From: Bog-473 sp963717455
GTDB lineage: Bacteria; Actinomycetota; Acidimicrobiia; Acidimicrobiales; RAAP-2
Length of the DNA stretch: 64,000 bases
Direction of reading: 5' to 3'
NCBI GenBank assembly: GCA_963717455.1
Contig: OY970336.1
Span: 248,001-312,000 of the forward strand
The position numbers and the translations under genes were made by a program. Positions within the stretch are counted from its first letter, which is position 1. Each line of letters begins with the position of its first letter. Under the pieces are notes generated by a model. It was not told the DNA's origin and ran no database searches. It saw only the letters and a list, made by a program, of their open reading frames with translations. Shown here piece by piece: positions 8,692 to 17,613 of the stretch.

Positions 8692-9487
8692 GTGATCGCG
8701 TTGTCCTTGGGGAGGGGTCACCGTCCCCTGCGGGTCGCCGACTCGACGGGGATGAACACGCGCAGCAGGGTCACCCATCACGAGCTCCTCCAAGACGGGT
8801 GAGGATGCGTTCGGGCACGGCACGGCATGCGCGGGGATCATCCACCGTCTCGCGCCCGAGGCACGCCTCACGAGCGTGCGCGTGCTCGGCGCCGGACTGG
8901 CCGGCAAGGCGGCGGCCTTCCTGGCCGGACTCGGCTGGGCCATAGAGCACGGCTTCGACGTGATCAACCTCTCGCCCGGCACCACCCGGCGCGACTGGGC
9001 CCTCGCCTTCTACGAGGTGTGCGACCGCGCCTATTTCGGAGGCACTCTCGTGGTGACCGCGGCCAACAACATGGCGCGGCCCAGCTACCCGTCCCTCTAC
9101 GCGTCCGTGACCAGCGTGGCCTGCAACCTCGCCACCGACCCCTTCCGCTTTCACTACAACCCCGACCCGCCGACCGAGTTCCTCGCGCCGGGCATCGACG
9201 TCGAGCTGAGCTGGCGTGGAGGGGGGAGGATCACCGGGACCGGCAACTCCTACGCGGCACCGCACCTGTCGGGCATCGCTGCGCTCATCAAGTCGAAGCA
9301 TCCGGACCTGCGTCCCTTCCAGCTGAAGACGGTCCTCTGGGCCACGGCGGCCAACGTGCAGGAGGCCCCGACGCCGACGGGCCGGCTCACGCGGACCATC
9401 GCCGCCAGCCGGCTGACCTCGGCGGGTGGTCGGGCCACGTCCGCACTCCGCATGATCGGACCAGAGTCCTCTGCTCGGCGGCTGTAA
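8692..9487 (+). pseudogene. Subtilisin-like (S8) serine peptidase, frameshifted near 8800
   Basis: The long open part from about 8803 carries the histidine box FGHGTACAGII, the oxyanion region VVTAANN and the serine box TGNSYAAPHLSGIAAL, all hallmarks of family S8. The aspartate box is in another frame just upstream: RVADSTGMNT from about 8731, opened by a GTG at 8692, which stops at 8800-8802. One small indel near 8795-8803 would restore a continuous enzyme of about 265 residues. No signal peptide is evident, so the protein may act inside the cell or leave by an unusual route. It lies head-to-head with the ECF sigma gene, sharing a short promoter region. I cannot tell a sequencing error from true inactivation. 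The start is uncertain. Confidence 0.65.
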
Positions 9488-9565
9488 CGAGCTCGCACCA
9501 AGAGGGGTGCTAGCACCAGGACCGGACGCCCGGTAGCGGCATTCCAAGTCTGCGCCCCGGCCCGC

Positions 9566-10522
9566 ATGCTGGAGCCGATGATCGTCACCCGAGACCTTAC
9601 GAAACGCTACGGCAAGACCCTGGCCGTGGACGGCCTCAGCTTCACCGTCGCTCCCGGCCTCGTCACCGGCTTCCTCGGCCCCAACGGCTCCGGCAAGTCC
9701 ACCACCATGCGCATGATCCTCGGCCTCGACGTGCCCGACGCGGGATCGTCCACGGTGCACGGCGTCCCCTACCGGCAGCTGCGATGGCCGTTGCGCGAGG
9801 TCGGCGCGCTGCTCGACGCCAAGGCCTTCCATCCCGGCCGGAGTGCGCGCAACCATCTGCGCTGCCTGGCCAAGACCAACGACATCCCCGCCGCCCGGGT
9901 CGACGAAGTGCTCGACGTCGTCGGGCTGACCGCTGTGGCCGACCGGCGGGCCGGGAAGTTCTCGCTCGGCATGGGACAGCGTCTGGGCATCGCCAGCGCG
10001 CTCCTGGGCGACCCAGGGGTCCTGCTCTTCGACGAACCGGTCAACGGCCTCGATCCCGAGGGCATCCGCTGGGTCCGCCACCTGCTGCGCGGTTTGGCCG
10101 CAGACGGACGCACCGTGTTGGTGTCGAGCCACCTGATCAACGAGATGGCGTTGACGGCCGACCACCTCGTCGTCATCGGCCGCGGCACGCTGATCGCCGA
10201 CACGAGCGTGGAGGAGTTCACGGCGCGCAGCCGGGCCGATTCGGTCCGCCTCATGACGCCGACGCCGCAACGCTTCGTGCGCGCCCTGTCGAGGGCCGGC
10301 GCCCGGCCGAGCGTCGACGCCGACGGCTCGATCGTGGTCACGGGCATGCGTCCGGCCGACATCGGCGAGCTCGCGGCGCGGGACCGCCTCGTCGTGTACG
10401 AGCTGACGCCGGTCCGGGGCTCCCTCGAGGACGCCTTCATGGAGCTCACGAGCGAGACCGTTGAGTTCCGATCCTCCGATGCACGCGCCTCGTCCGTGCC
10501 GGCCACCACCGCTTCCCACTGA
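9566..10522 (+). CDS. ABC-2 type exporter ATP-binding protein
   Basis: This 318-residue cytoplasmic ATPase powers the membrane protein encoded 11 bases downstream. Visible motifs are Walker A GPNGSGKST, the signature FSLGMGQRLGIA (a divergent LSGGQ), Walker B VLLFDEP and the switch VLVSSHL. A C-terminal accessory region of the DUF4162 kind (VVYELTPVRGSLEDAFMELT) is typical of bacitracin/drug-resistance exporters of the CcmA/DrrA type. A second possible start lies four codons in (MIVTRD), which would remove MLEP. Transporter, histidine kinase and response regulator run in one direction with overlaps, so export of a peptide, antibiotic or lipid under two-component control is likely. The substrate is unknown. 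Confidence 0.9.
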   Translation: MLEPMIVTRDLTKRYGKTLAVDGLSFTVAPGLVTGFLGPNGSGKSTTMRMILGLDVPDAGSSTVHGVPYRQLRWPLREVGALLDAKAFHPGRSARNHLRCLAKTNDIPAARVDEVLDVVGLTAVADRRAGKFSLGMGQRLGIASALLGDPGVLLFDEPVNGLDPEGIRWVRHLLRGLAADGRTVLVSSHLINEMALTADHLVVIGRGTLIADTSVEEFTARSRADSVRLMTPTPQRFVRALSRAGARPSVDADGSIVVTGMRPADIGELAARDRLVVYELTPVRGSLEDAFMELTSETVEFRSSDARASSVPATTASH

Positions 10523-10533
10523 AAGGGCGAACG

Positions 10534-11328
10534 ATGACCCTCACTGCGACTCTCGACGTCTCAGGACAGCGCGCCGGCCTGGGGCATGCGGTCAAGGCCG
10601 AATGGGCCAAGCTGCTCACCCTGCGTTCGACGAGATGGGCCCTCCTGATCACCGTCGTCGGCGCCGTCGCCGTCACCTTCCTCGCAACGCACGGGGCGCG
10701 CCACCAACCCGGTGAGGCAGCCGCTCAGGGCTTCGATCCCACGAACACCGCACTCGCCGGGCTCGCCCTGGGCTCCCTCGTCGTCGGCATTCTCGGCATC
10801 CTCTCCATGACGGGCGAGTACGCCAGCGGCACCGTCCGCAGCTCCCTGGCGGCCGTGCCGCGGCGAGTCGTGTTCTTCGGCGCCAAGGTGATCGTGATGG
10901 GGGTCTTCGCCCTGGCGGTGGGGCTCGTCCTGAGCTTCCTTTCGTTCTTCGAGGGGCAGGCGGTCCTCTCTGGCGGGGCACCCACCGCCACGCTCGGGGA
11001 TCCCAATGTCCTCGGAGCCCTGCTCGGATCGGCCGGCTTCCTCGCCCTCGGCGCCTTGTTCGGGCTGGGGATCGGCGCGATCATCCGCCACAGTGCGGGC
11101 GCCATCGCAACCTTCGTGGGATGCACCCTGCTGCTCCCCGTCCTGGTGCACAACGTCCCGGGGAACCCAGGCCGGTTCATGCCCGTGATGCTGCTCGGGA
11201 ACTCGGTCGCCGCGGTCGTACCCTTCCACGACGCACTCTCCGGCAGGACAGGTTTCCTGCTGATGGCGCTGTACACGGCGCTGGCGCTGGCCGTCGGCGC
11301 CGCGCTGCTCGTGCGGCGGGACGCATGA
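10534..11328 (+). CDS. ABC-2 type exporter membrane subunit
   Basis: The 264-residue protein has about six hydrophobic segments in the arrangement of ABC-2 permeases: a cytoplasmic N terminus (VKAEWAKLLTLRSTRWALL), a first helix near 45-62, a helix pair around MTGEYASGTVRSSL, and a C-terminal helix ending in RRDA. GEYxxGTxRxxL is characteristic of the family. It pairs with the ATPase ending at 10522. Its stop overlaps the start of the histidine kinase gene (ATGA at 11325), implying translational coupling. The GAAAGGGCGA just ahead of the ATG provides a modest ribosome site. Confidence 0.88.
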   Translation: MTLTATLDVSGQRAGLGHAVKAEWAKLLTLRSTRWALLITVVGAVAVTFLATHGARHQPGEAAAQGFDPTNTALAGLALGSLVVGILGILSMTGEYASGTVRSSLAAVPRRVVFFGAKVIVMGVFALAVGLVLSFLSFFEGQAVLSGGAPTATLGDPNVLGALLGSAGFLALGALFGLGIGAIIRHSAGAIATFVGCTLLLPVLVHNVPGNPGRFMPVMLLGNSVAAVVPFHDALSGRTGFLLMALYTALALAVGAALLVRRDA

Positions 11329-12716
11329 CCACCGAGCAGGGGGAGGAGGGCGAGACCCCGGTGCGCCTCCGGGGAAGGGAGGTGTCGTTCGCCATCACGG
11401 AGGAACAGGCCGCCCGGATGCAGGAGATCGCCCGGCGCATCCTGCGAGAGCCCTTCACCAAACGCCCCTGGTCCGAGCTGGCGTTCTACTTCGTGTCGGG
11501 TGGCCTCGCCGTGATCGGCCTCGCCTTCGTCGGCGTCACGATGGTGACCGGCGTCGTGCTGGCCATCACCTTCTTCGGCCTGGCCGTCCTCGCGCTCTCC
11601 ATCCGGAGCGCGCGCGGAATCGGGGGATTGAACCGCGGCCTGGCCCGCTCTTTCCTCGGCGAGCAGGTCGAGGACCCCGAGCCGTTCGCCGGCCGGCCGG
11701 GCTTCCTCGGGTGGCTGCAGTCGTCGCTGCGCGACCGCGTCGGCTGGCGGGCGGTCGGCTACCTGGCCCTGAAGGTGCCCTGGACGATCCTCGGCTTCTA
11801 CGTGGCGTTCAGCCTCTGGTGGGACGCCTTCATCTGCCTCACCCATCCGTTCCTCACGCGGGGATCGGACAACCTGCCCTTCTTCGGCCTCGTCGCCAAC
11901 CTGTTCCCGCCCCTCTCGAACAATTTCGGCGGGTTCACGCACGGGGTGGCCCTCCTCGTCCTCGGTGCCGTCTTCCTGTTCGCGGCACCGTGGGTGATGC
12001 GGGCGTTCGTCAACGTCGACCGGCTGCTCGTCCGTGGCCTGCTGGGGCCCGATCCCACGGCGGCACGGGTGCGCTCGCTCGAACAGGCGAGGACCCGGAC
12101 CGTCGACGCCTCAGCGGCCACGCTGCGGCGGATCGAGCGAGACCTGCACGACGGCACCCAGGCCCAGCTGGTGGCGCTCGCCATGCGGCTCGGCATGGCC
12201 AAGGAGAAGCTCGAGGGCGCCGACGACGTGGACCTCGACCGCGTCCGCGAGCTCGTCGACGAGGCGCACCGGGGGGCCAAGGAGGCCATTGCCGAGCTGC
12301 GCGACATCGCACGGGGGATCCACCCGCCGGCGCTCGACATCGGCCTGGAGGGCGCGCTCGCCACGCTGGCCGCCCGCAGCGCCGTCCCCACCGACCTTTC
12401 CATGGACCTACGGACGCGACCCACCCCGGCCATCGAGGCCATCGCCTACTTCTGCGTGGCCGAACTGCTGGCCAACGTGGCGCAACATGCGCAGGCCTCG
12501 CGGGCGTCCGTCTCCTGCGCGCAGCAGGGCACGTGGCTGCGGCTCGTGGTGCGGGACGACGGCCGCGGCGGCGCCCAGCTCACCACGCTCGGCTCCACGT
12601 CCAGCGGCCTGGCGGGACTCACCGACCGGGTACGCGCGGTGGACGGACGGCTCAACCTGGTGAGCCCGCCTGGTGGCCCCACCGTCGTCACCGTCGACCT
12701 GCCGTTGTCGCCATGA
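11325..12716 (+). CDS. Sensor histidine kinase, NarL/HisKA_3 type
   Basis: The 463-residue membrane kinase has four or so hydrophobic helices between residues about 45 and 225. They form no large external domain, which suits sensing within the membrane or through the partner transporter. The phosphoacceptor histidine lies in IERDLHDGTQAQLVALAMR. The ATPase part has VAELLANVAQHAQ (N box), DDGRGG (G1) and SGLAGLTDRV (G2). This is the HisKA_3 plus HATPase_c layout of LiaS/NarX-like kinases. The start overlaps the exporter stop by four bases, and the gene's own stop overlaps the response regulator start. It probably senses envelope stress or the substrate of the adjacent exporter and phosphorylates the regulator encoded next. 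Confidence 0.9.
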   Translation: MTTEQGEEGETPVRLRGREVSFAITEEQAARMQEIARRILREPFTKRPWSELAFYFVSGGLAVIGLAFVGVTMVTGVVLAITFFGLAVLALSIRSARGIGGLNRGLARSFLGEQVEDPEPFAGRPGFLGWLQSSLRDRVGWRAVGYLALKVPWTILGFYVAFSLWWDAFICLTHPFLTRGSDNLPFFGLVANLFPPLSNNFGGFTHGVALLVLGAVFLFAAPWVMRAFVNVDRLLVRGLLGPDPTAARVRSLEQARTRTVDASAATLRRIERDLHDGTQAQLVALAMRLGMAKEKLEGADDVDLDRVRELVDEAHRGAKEAIAELRDIARGIHPPALDIGLEGALATLAARSAVPTDLSMDLRTRPTPAIEAIAYFCVAELLANVAQHAQASRASVSCAQQGTWLRLVVRDDGRGGAQLTTLGSTSSGLAGLTDRVRAVDGRLNLVSPPGGPTVVTVDLPLSP

Positions 12717-13372
12717 CGGTCGGTGCGCTGCGCGTGGCCATCGCCGAGGACTCGGCCATCCTGCGCGACGGGCTGGTCCAACTCCTGGTCGACCGGGGCT
12801 TCGCCATCACGGGCGCCGTCGGGGACCCGGTCGCCCTGCGCAGCTCGGTTGCACAGAACCCGCCCGACGTCGCGGTCATCGACATCCGGATGCCGCCCAC
12901 CTTCACCGACGAGGGCCTCCGCCTCGCGCTCGAGCTCCGGGCCCGTTACGACGGGCTCGGCATCCTGCTCTTCTCCCAGTACATCGAGACGCGCTACGCG
13001 GCCGACCTGCTGGCCGACGACGCCGCCGGCATCGGGTACCTGCTGAAGGACCGTGTGGCGGACGTCAGCGACTTCGTCGAGGCGCTCGAACGCGTCGCAA
13101 TAGGAGGGACGGCCTTGGATCCGGAAGTGGTGACGCAGCTGCTCGGCGCGACGCGCCGCACGGACTCGCTGTCCGTCCTCACGGCCCGCGAGCGAGAGGT
13201 CCTCTCCCTCATGGCGGAGGGACGGTCGAACGCCGCCATCGCCCAAGCGCTCGTGGTCAGCGAGGGTGCGGTCGAGAAGCACGTCGCCAACATCTTCGCC
13301 AAGCTCGATCTCCCCGTCTCGGAGAAGGACCACCGCCGGGTGCTGGCGGTCTTGCGCTTCCTCGAGTCCTGA
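12713..13372 (+). CDS. Response regulator, NarL/LuxR type
   Basis: This 219-residue regulator has an N-terminal receiver domain (acidic pair in VAIAEDSAILR, phosphoacceptor aspartate in VAVIDIRMP, lysine in GYLLKDRV). A C-terminal LuxR-type helix-turn-helix follows (LTAREREVLSLMAEGRSNAA through VSEGAVEKHVANIFAKLDL). It is translationally coupled to the kinase (ATGA overlap) and is the evident partner. It probably controls the exporter operon at 9566 and perhaps envelope genes elsewhere. Its stop lies one base from the stop of a converging gene. Confidence 0.92.
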   Translation: MTVGALRVAIAEDSAILRDGLVQLLVDRGFAITGAVGDPVALRSSVAQNPPDVAVIDIRMPPTFTDEGLRLALELRARYDGLGILLFSQYIETRYAADLLADDAAGIGYLLKDRVADVSDFVEALERVAIGGTALDPEVVTQLLGATRRTDSLSVLTAREREVLSLMAEGRSNAAIAQALVVSEGAVEKHVANIFAKLDLPVSEKDHRRVLAVLRFLES

Positions 13373-13373
13373 G

Positions 13374-14528
13374 TCAGACGGAGGCACCGTGGGCGTCGTA
13401 GGGCAGCCCGCGTGATGCGGCCAGCTCCCGCCCGGCGTTCATCTGGTACGGACTGATTCCACTGGGCTCCCAGGGTCCGACTGCGCCTGCGGCGACGGCC
13501 GCCACCGATTTCGGGAGGAGATGGAAGCGCTCCCGCAGGTCCTCACAGGTCCGGTGGGCCACGGCGAACCAGTCCATCCGGAGGAAGTCGATGCTGTCCG
13601 CGCCCGTCTCTTCGTCGTGGCACCGGGCGCCCCTCGCCAGGGCGTCGGAGAGGCGGATCGCCATGCTCGGGCTCGATGAGAAGTGGCCGGGCGACGATTC
13701 GAACAGGCCGGCCCCCGATGCGAGGTAGCCCGTCTCGAACAGCGAGATCACCATGGCCAGGAGCGAGAAGGCGTGCATGTCGTCGTTGGCCCGGGAAATG
13801 AGCCCGAAGACCTCCACCTCCGATTCGACGGTGGTGCCGTAGTCCGCCAGCACGTGCACCCAGTCGTGCTGGGCGAGGAGGGGCGGGGCGGAGCCGGGAG
13901 TCCCCGGGAAGGTGAAGCCGCGGGCCTGGTACATCTCCCACACCTTGCGGCCGATCGAATCGGGGGGCAGTGCCTCGAGTGAGGCCCAGCGCGCCGCCAG
14001 CTCCGGGTCGTGCGGGGCTTCCTCCCAGGCGTCGTGCAGGACCCGCGTCGAGTGGAGCGCGGCGACCGACTCCTCCTCGTGCCAGGTGCCCTCGTAGCCG
14101 TTGCGCCGGAAGTCGATGGCCGCGAGGCCGAGCGAGCCGGCGGCAAACTCGCGGGCGACGTCGACCATGCCGTCCTCCACACCGAGCTCCAGCGCGAAGG
14201 CGGCGACGTTGTCGGCCACGTCGTCGGGCAGGGGGTGCCGGACCAGTGCGCCGAGGAGCATGACCTGCACCATGCGGGCACGGAACGAGTGCTCGCGCCT
14301 CTCCATCGCCGCGGCGAACTCTCCTGCGGTCATGGTCGGCCTGTTCTCCAGAGTCACCTCGAAGCCGGTCATGGCCGGGAACAACGCCTCGATCAGGGAG
14401 CGCTGCACGGGCAGCAGACCGTCGTGGCCGGCGACTGCAGCGGCGATGCCGTCCGCCATGACCTGGGCCTCCGCGGCATCGGGCGGCTGCAGGTTGACGC
14501 TCTCTGCGGTGGGGTCCGGGACCGGCAC
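13374..14528 (-). CDS. Coq4-like protein with HDxxH(x11)E metal motif
   Basis: The 384-residue protein contains HDWVH followed by exactly eleven residues and a glutamate (H221, D222, H225, E237). This is the metal-binding signature that defines the Coq4 family of ubiquinone biosynthesis. The surrounding VLADYGTTVESEVEVFGLI also fits that family. The N-terminal 120 residues resemble a helical carrier or metal-site region (ALFPAMTGFEVTLENRPTM) that I do not recognise. I set the start at the GTG at 14528, because frames further upstream only mirror the preceding gene, which ends at 14534. Actinobacteria use menaquinone, so a ubiquinone role is unlikely. Related modification of another aromatic or lipid substrate is possible. 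It probably forms an operon with the upstream unknown gene. Confidence 0.65.
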   Translation of the reverse strand: MPVPDPTAESVNLQPPDAAEAQVMADGIAAAVAGHDGLLPVQRSLIEALFPAMTGFEVTLENRPTMTAGEFAAAMERREHSFRARMVQVMLLGALVRHPLPDDVADNVAAFALELGVEDGMVDVAREFAAGSLGLAAIDFRRNGYEGTWHEEESVAALHSTRVLHDAWEEAPHDPELAARWASLEALPPDSIGRKVWEMYQARGFTFPGTPGSAPPLLAQHDWVHVLADYGTTVESEVEVFGLISRANDDMHAFSLLAMVISLFETGYLASGAGLFESSPGHFSSSPSMAIRLSDALARGARCHDEETGADSIDFLRMDWFAVAHRTCEDLRERFHLLPKSVAAVAAGAVGPWEPSGISPYQMNAGRELAASRGLPYDAHGASV

Positions 14529-14533
14529 GACAG

Positions 14534-15217
14534 CTAGCCGCGCACGAGGAGCTCGAGGCCGTGGCGGATGAAGCCGGCGCACTCCGCGAATCCGCCGGCT
14601 CGTGACCGGGGCACGAAGGCGCCGAAGGGCGCGTTCCAGTGTGCGGGGTCGCCGGGCCGCTCGGGTCCCCACGGCCCGACGTAGGCGTACGGCTCCTCCG
14701 AGAAGGAGTCGCCGGGCGAGAAACCCAGGTTCACGCCGGCGCCCGGCCCCAGGTCGACGGCGCACCCGGCATCGAAGTGCTCCGGCCACAGTTGGACCGT
14801 GGACCGGCCGGACACCAGGGACGAGTCCGCGGTGACGGCGTCCAGCACCCGCCATCCGAGGTCGAACCAGGCGTACAGCGAGTCAAGTTCCCCGACCGAG
14901 AGTCGCAGCGGCTCGTCGGCCGGGCCCACCTCCGGCGTGTCGGGGCCGGCCGAGAAGGCGTCGTCCAGATCCACGCCCGCGAACTGAGCCAGCTCCGCCA
15001 GGCTCGCGCCGTCCATCGGCATCGCCCAGCCTTGCACCCCCACCTCGCGGACGAGGATCGGTCCGGCGACGCGCAAGACCTCGGGTTCGGGACCGAAGGC
15101 GGGTGTGGCGATACCGAGGGGGCTCGCCCGCAGGCCGAAGTGGCCGCTGACCGCGAAACGTCGTCGCCCGAGCACGTGCGCCGCAATCCGGTGCAGATCG
15201 TCGCGGGTCGATCCCAT
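14534..15217 (-). CDS. Conserved-looking hypothetical protein (227 aa)
   Basis: I do not recognise the family. The sequence is typical of a real high-GC protein: balanced composition, clear ATG start, and a GC-rich third position in this frame. Notable stretches are LYAWFDLGWRVLDAV, QLWPEHFDAG and VNLGFSPGD, followed by EPYAYVGPW. No signal peptide, membrane helix or nucleotide motif is visible, so it is probably cytoplasmic. It lies five bases upstream of the Coq4-like gene on the same strand and is likely co-transcribed with it. Confidence 0.7.
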   Translation of the reverse strand: MGSTRDDLHRIAAHVLGRRRFAVSGHFGLRASPLGIATPAFGPEPEVLRVAGPILVREVGVQGWAMPMDGASLAELAQFAGVDLDDAFSAGPDTPEVGPADEPLRLSVGELDSLYAWFDLGWRVLDAVTADSSLVSGRSTVQLWPEHFDAGCAVDLGPGAGVNLGFSPGDSFSEEPYAYVGPWGPERPGDPAHWNAPFGAFVPRSRAGGFAECAGFIRHGLELLVRG

Positions 15218-15262
15218 GTCAGCCTCGGAGCGTAACGGTGGCAGTGCGCCGTCGATGCAGCC

Positions 15263-16371
15263 CTACCAGCCCCTTGTCTTCCGCCTTGCCTCGCTGGCCG
15301 CCAACGCCACTTCGTCCTTCACCGTCTCTTCCGCGGAATGGCCCCAGAACCCGTGCGGCGCGACGAGGAAGTCGATCAGGCGCTCGAGCTGGTCCCCGTA
15401 GGTCGAGCGCAACTCCTGCAGGTCCGCCCACGCCTCAGCCTTGTCCCGCAGGGGCAGCCCGACCTCGACGAGCTCGCGCCAGGCCACCTCGAAATTCTCT
15501 TCGACCAGCCACGTCTGCGGCGTTGCGATCTCCGGCACGTGGAGGCGGCTCGAGATGTCCACGATGGCGCGGCGCCCCCGCCGGTACAGGAAGTACGGCT
15601 CGCGGCTCTGGGCCCCCTCCACACAGGCCGCGGTCAACGTGGCGGCGTCGGTCACCACGCCGAGCGCCGTGACCCACGATTGGCCGGGGTGTTGGGACCG
15701 GAAGAGCGCCAGCATGGGATAGGACACGTGGCTCTCGAGAGGTCCGCGGTCCACATCTGCCATTCGCCCATTGCGTTGTACAGCATCTCCGCGTCGCCGC
15801 CGGGCGCGTTGAGCGCGATGACGCGCTCGGGGGTGATCCGCTCACCCTGGGGGTCGTCGAGGGTCAGCAGGCGCGACTCCCGGCGGCTGTACGCACCGTA
15901 GAGGGCGGGGAGGTACGAGATCATCAGCGCGATCGTCACCACCCCGGTCAGCGTCTCGAGCAGCGTGAGCATCCGGATCAGCGCGCCGTGCGCCGACCCG
16001 AACACAGGGGTCACGAGTGAGGTGCCCGCGTAGTAGACCAGCGTCCCCCAGTCCCTCGTCCCGCCGATGCGCTGGTCGAGGCCCCAGTACACGAGTGACC
16101 AGCCGATCATGAGGCCGGCCAGCCAGATGACGAGGAGACCCAGGAGGGAGAGCGCCGGGTAGACGTTGAGCACGTACTCGCCGGAGCGGTCGGTCAGCCG
16201 TGCCGCCAGCGCCCGGGCGCCACGCCAGGTGGCGGCGTAGAAGAGGCGGGTGGGCCGCCACAGGCTGCTGCTGCCCTGGGTGACGATCAGCGTCGCCACG
16301 GCGTCGCTCAACATGCCCACGATGAGGACGACGCCGCCCACGGTGGCGACGAGCCTGAGGGTCCCTGTCAT
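15263..16371 (-). pseudogene. Ion-channel-like membrane protein, frameshifted near 15743
   Basis: Two overlapping frames form one protein of about 370 residues. The first (from the ATG at 16371) has helices near residues 5-30, 73-100 and 135-165, with a pore-like re-entrant stretch YYAGTSLVTPVFG between the last two. This is the two-helix-plus-pore plan of Ion_trans_2 potassium channels. It runs on through NAMGEWQMWTADL; the natural continuation ESHVSYPMLALF and a soluble C-terminal region of about 160 residues are in another frame. The switch falls around CTCTCGAG near 15743. A sequencing indel is the simplest explanation. Ion selectivity is not certain, since the TVGYG filter is not conserved. 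Confidence 0.6.
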
Positions 16372-16530
16372 GCGCCTCCCGGGCCGCTCCGATCGGGCGC
16401 ACCTTAGGGAGCAGCGGCGCTACTCAGGCCGTTTGCACCCCGGGTGTCGGGAGCCTTGGCGCAGCACGGATGGGCCAGTAGGTTAAATCTGGGTGAACCG
16501 GTTTCTGGTGCGGGGTATGAAGTGGGGGTG

Positions 16531-17547
16531 ATGAAGGTGATCCGTAGGGGGTTCGGCAGCCGGACGACACCGTCCATCGGTCTCGTGCTCGGGGCGGGTG
16601 GCGTCGTGGGCCAGGCCTATCAGGCCGGTGTCCTCGCTGCGCTCGAGCGCGAGGCGGGTTGGGATGCCCGTGAAGCGGCCGTCGTCGTCGGCACATCGGC
16701 TGGCTCCGTCACCGGCGCCGCCCTGCGCGTCGGGGTACCGGCCACGGATCTGGCGGCGTCGCTCTACGGTATGCCCACCTCGCGGCGAGGCGGGGCCATC
16801 CTCCAACGCATCCTCCCCTCCGACACCGGGCCTCTGCCCACCCCGTCCGTGCGATCCCTGCTGCGCCCGTGGACCCTGCCGTCCCCCGCCCTCCTCACCC
16901 GGGCCGCCCGGCGGCCACTGGCCTTCCGTCCCGAGGTGGCCGCCGTGACGCTGATGCCACGGGGTCAGGTCGACATCACCGAGCGCGCGCGCGGCCTCGA
17001 CGAGCACATCGGCGATCGCTGGCCCGACGGGCTGCGGATCTGCGCCGTCCGTCGTTCCGACGGCGCCCGGGTCGTGTTCGGCCGACCGGGGGCACCCCCG
17101 ACGCGACTCGCTCCCGCCGTCCTGGCGTCGTGCGCCATTCCCGGCTACTTCCGGCCGGTCACAATCGGAGGCACCGAGTACCTCGACGGCGGCGTGCACT
17201 CGGTCACCAACGCGGACGTGCTGCGGTCCGAGAACCTCGACCTGGTCGTGATCGTCTCGTCCATGTCGGCGGCCCAGGGCAGCGCCAACGGCGCCGATGG
17301 GCTCCTCCGCCGGACCGTGCACCGCCGCATGGAGCGCGAGATCGCCCGGCTCGAGGAGGCGGGGACGGCGGTGATCAGCCTGGAGCCCGGGGCCGACACA
17401 CGCCGGGCCATGGGGCTGCGGGCGATGGCCGAGGACCGGAGCCCGCGGGTCATCGAGGCCGCCTACGAGGAGACCTTGCGGCGCATCCACACCACGCCCC
17501 TTCTGGCCTCCCTCGGCGAGCCCGTCACCGCCGCCAGCGCCGGCTGA
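16531..17547 (+). CDS. Patatin-like phospholipase
   Basis: The 338-residue protein is a patatin-fold serine lipid hydrolase with a Ser-Asp dyad. The oxyanion loop is GLVLGAGGVVGQAYQAG. The nucleophile S56 lies in the elbow GTSAG, and the catalytic aspartate is in the DGG of YLDGGVHS. I chose the ATG at 16531, preceded closely by GGGGGTG; an in-frame GTG lies one codon earlier. It lacks a signal peptide. The WS/DGAT gene 66 bases downstream on the same strand suggests a role in turnover of triacylglycerol, wax esters or membrane lipids. A second patatin/WS-DGAT pair lies at 30018-32572. Confidence 0.87.
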   Translation: MKVIRRGFGSRTTPSIGLVLGAGGVVGQAYQAGVLAALEREAGWDAREAAVVVGTSAGSVTGAALRVGVPATDLAASLYGMPTSRRGGAILQRILPSDTGPLPTPSVRSLLRPWTLPSPALLTRAARRPLAFRPEVAAVTLMPRGQVDITERARGLDEHIGDRWPDGLRICAVRRSDGARVVFGRPGAPPTRLAPAVLASCAIPGYFRPVTIGGTEYLDGGVHSVTNADVLRSENLDLVVIVSSMSAAQGSANGADGLLRRTVHRRMEREIARLEEAGTAVISLEPGADTRRAMGLRAMAEDRSPRVIEAAYEETLRRIHTTPLLASLGEPVTAASAG

Positions 17548-17613
17548 CACCCGGGATCCGGCCGCCGCCCGGTAGTAGCGTGCGGGCCGGAAGCGCCACC
17601 GAAGGGAGGGTCG

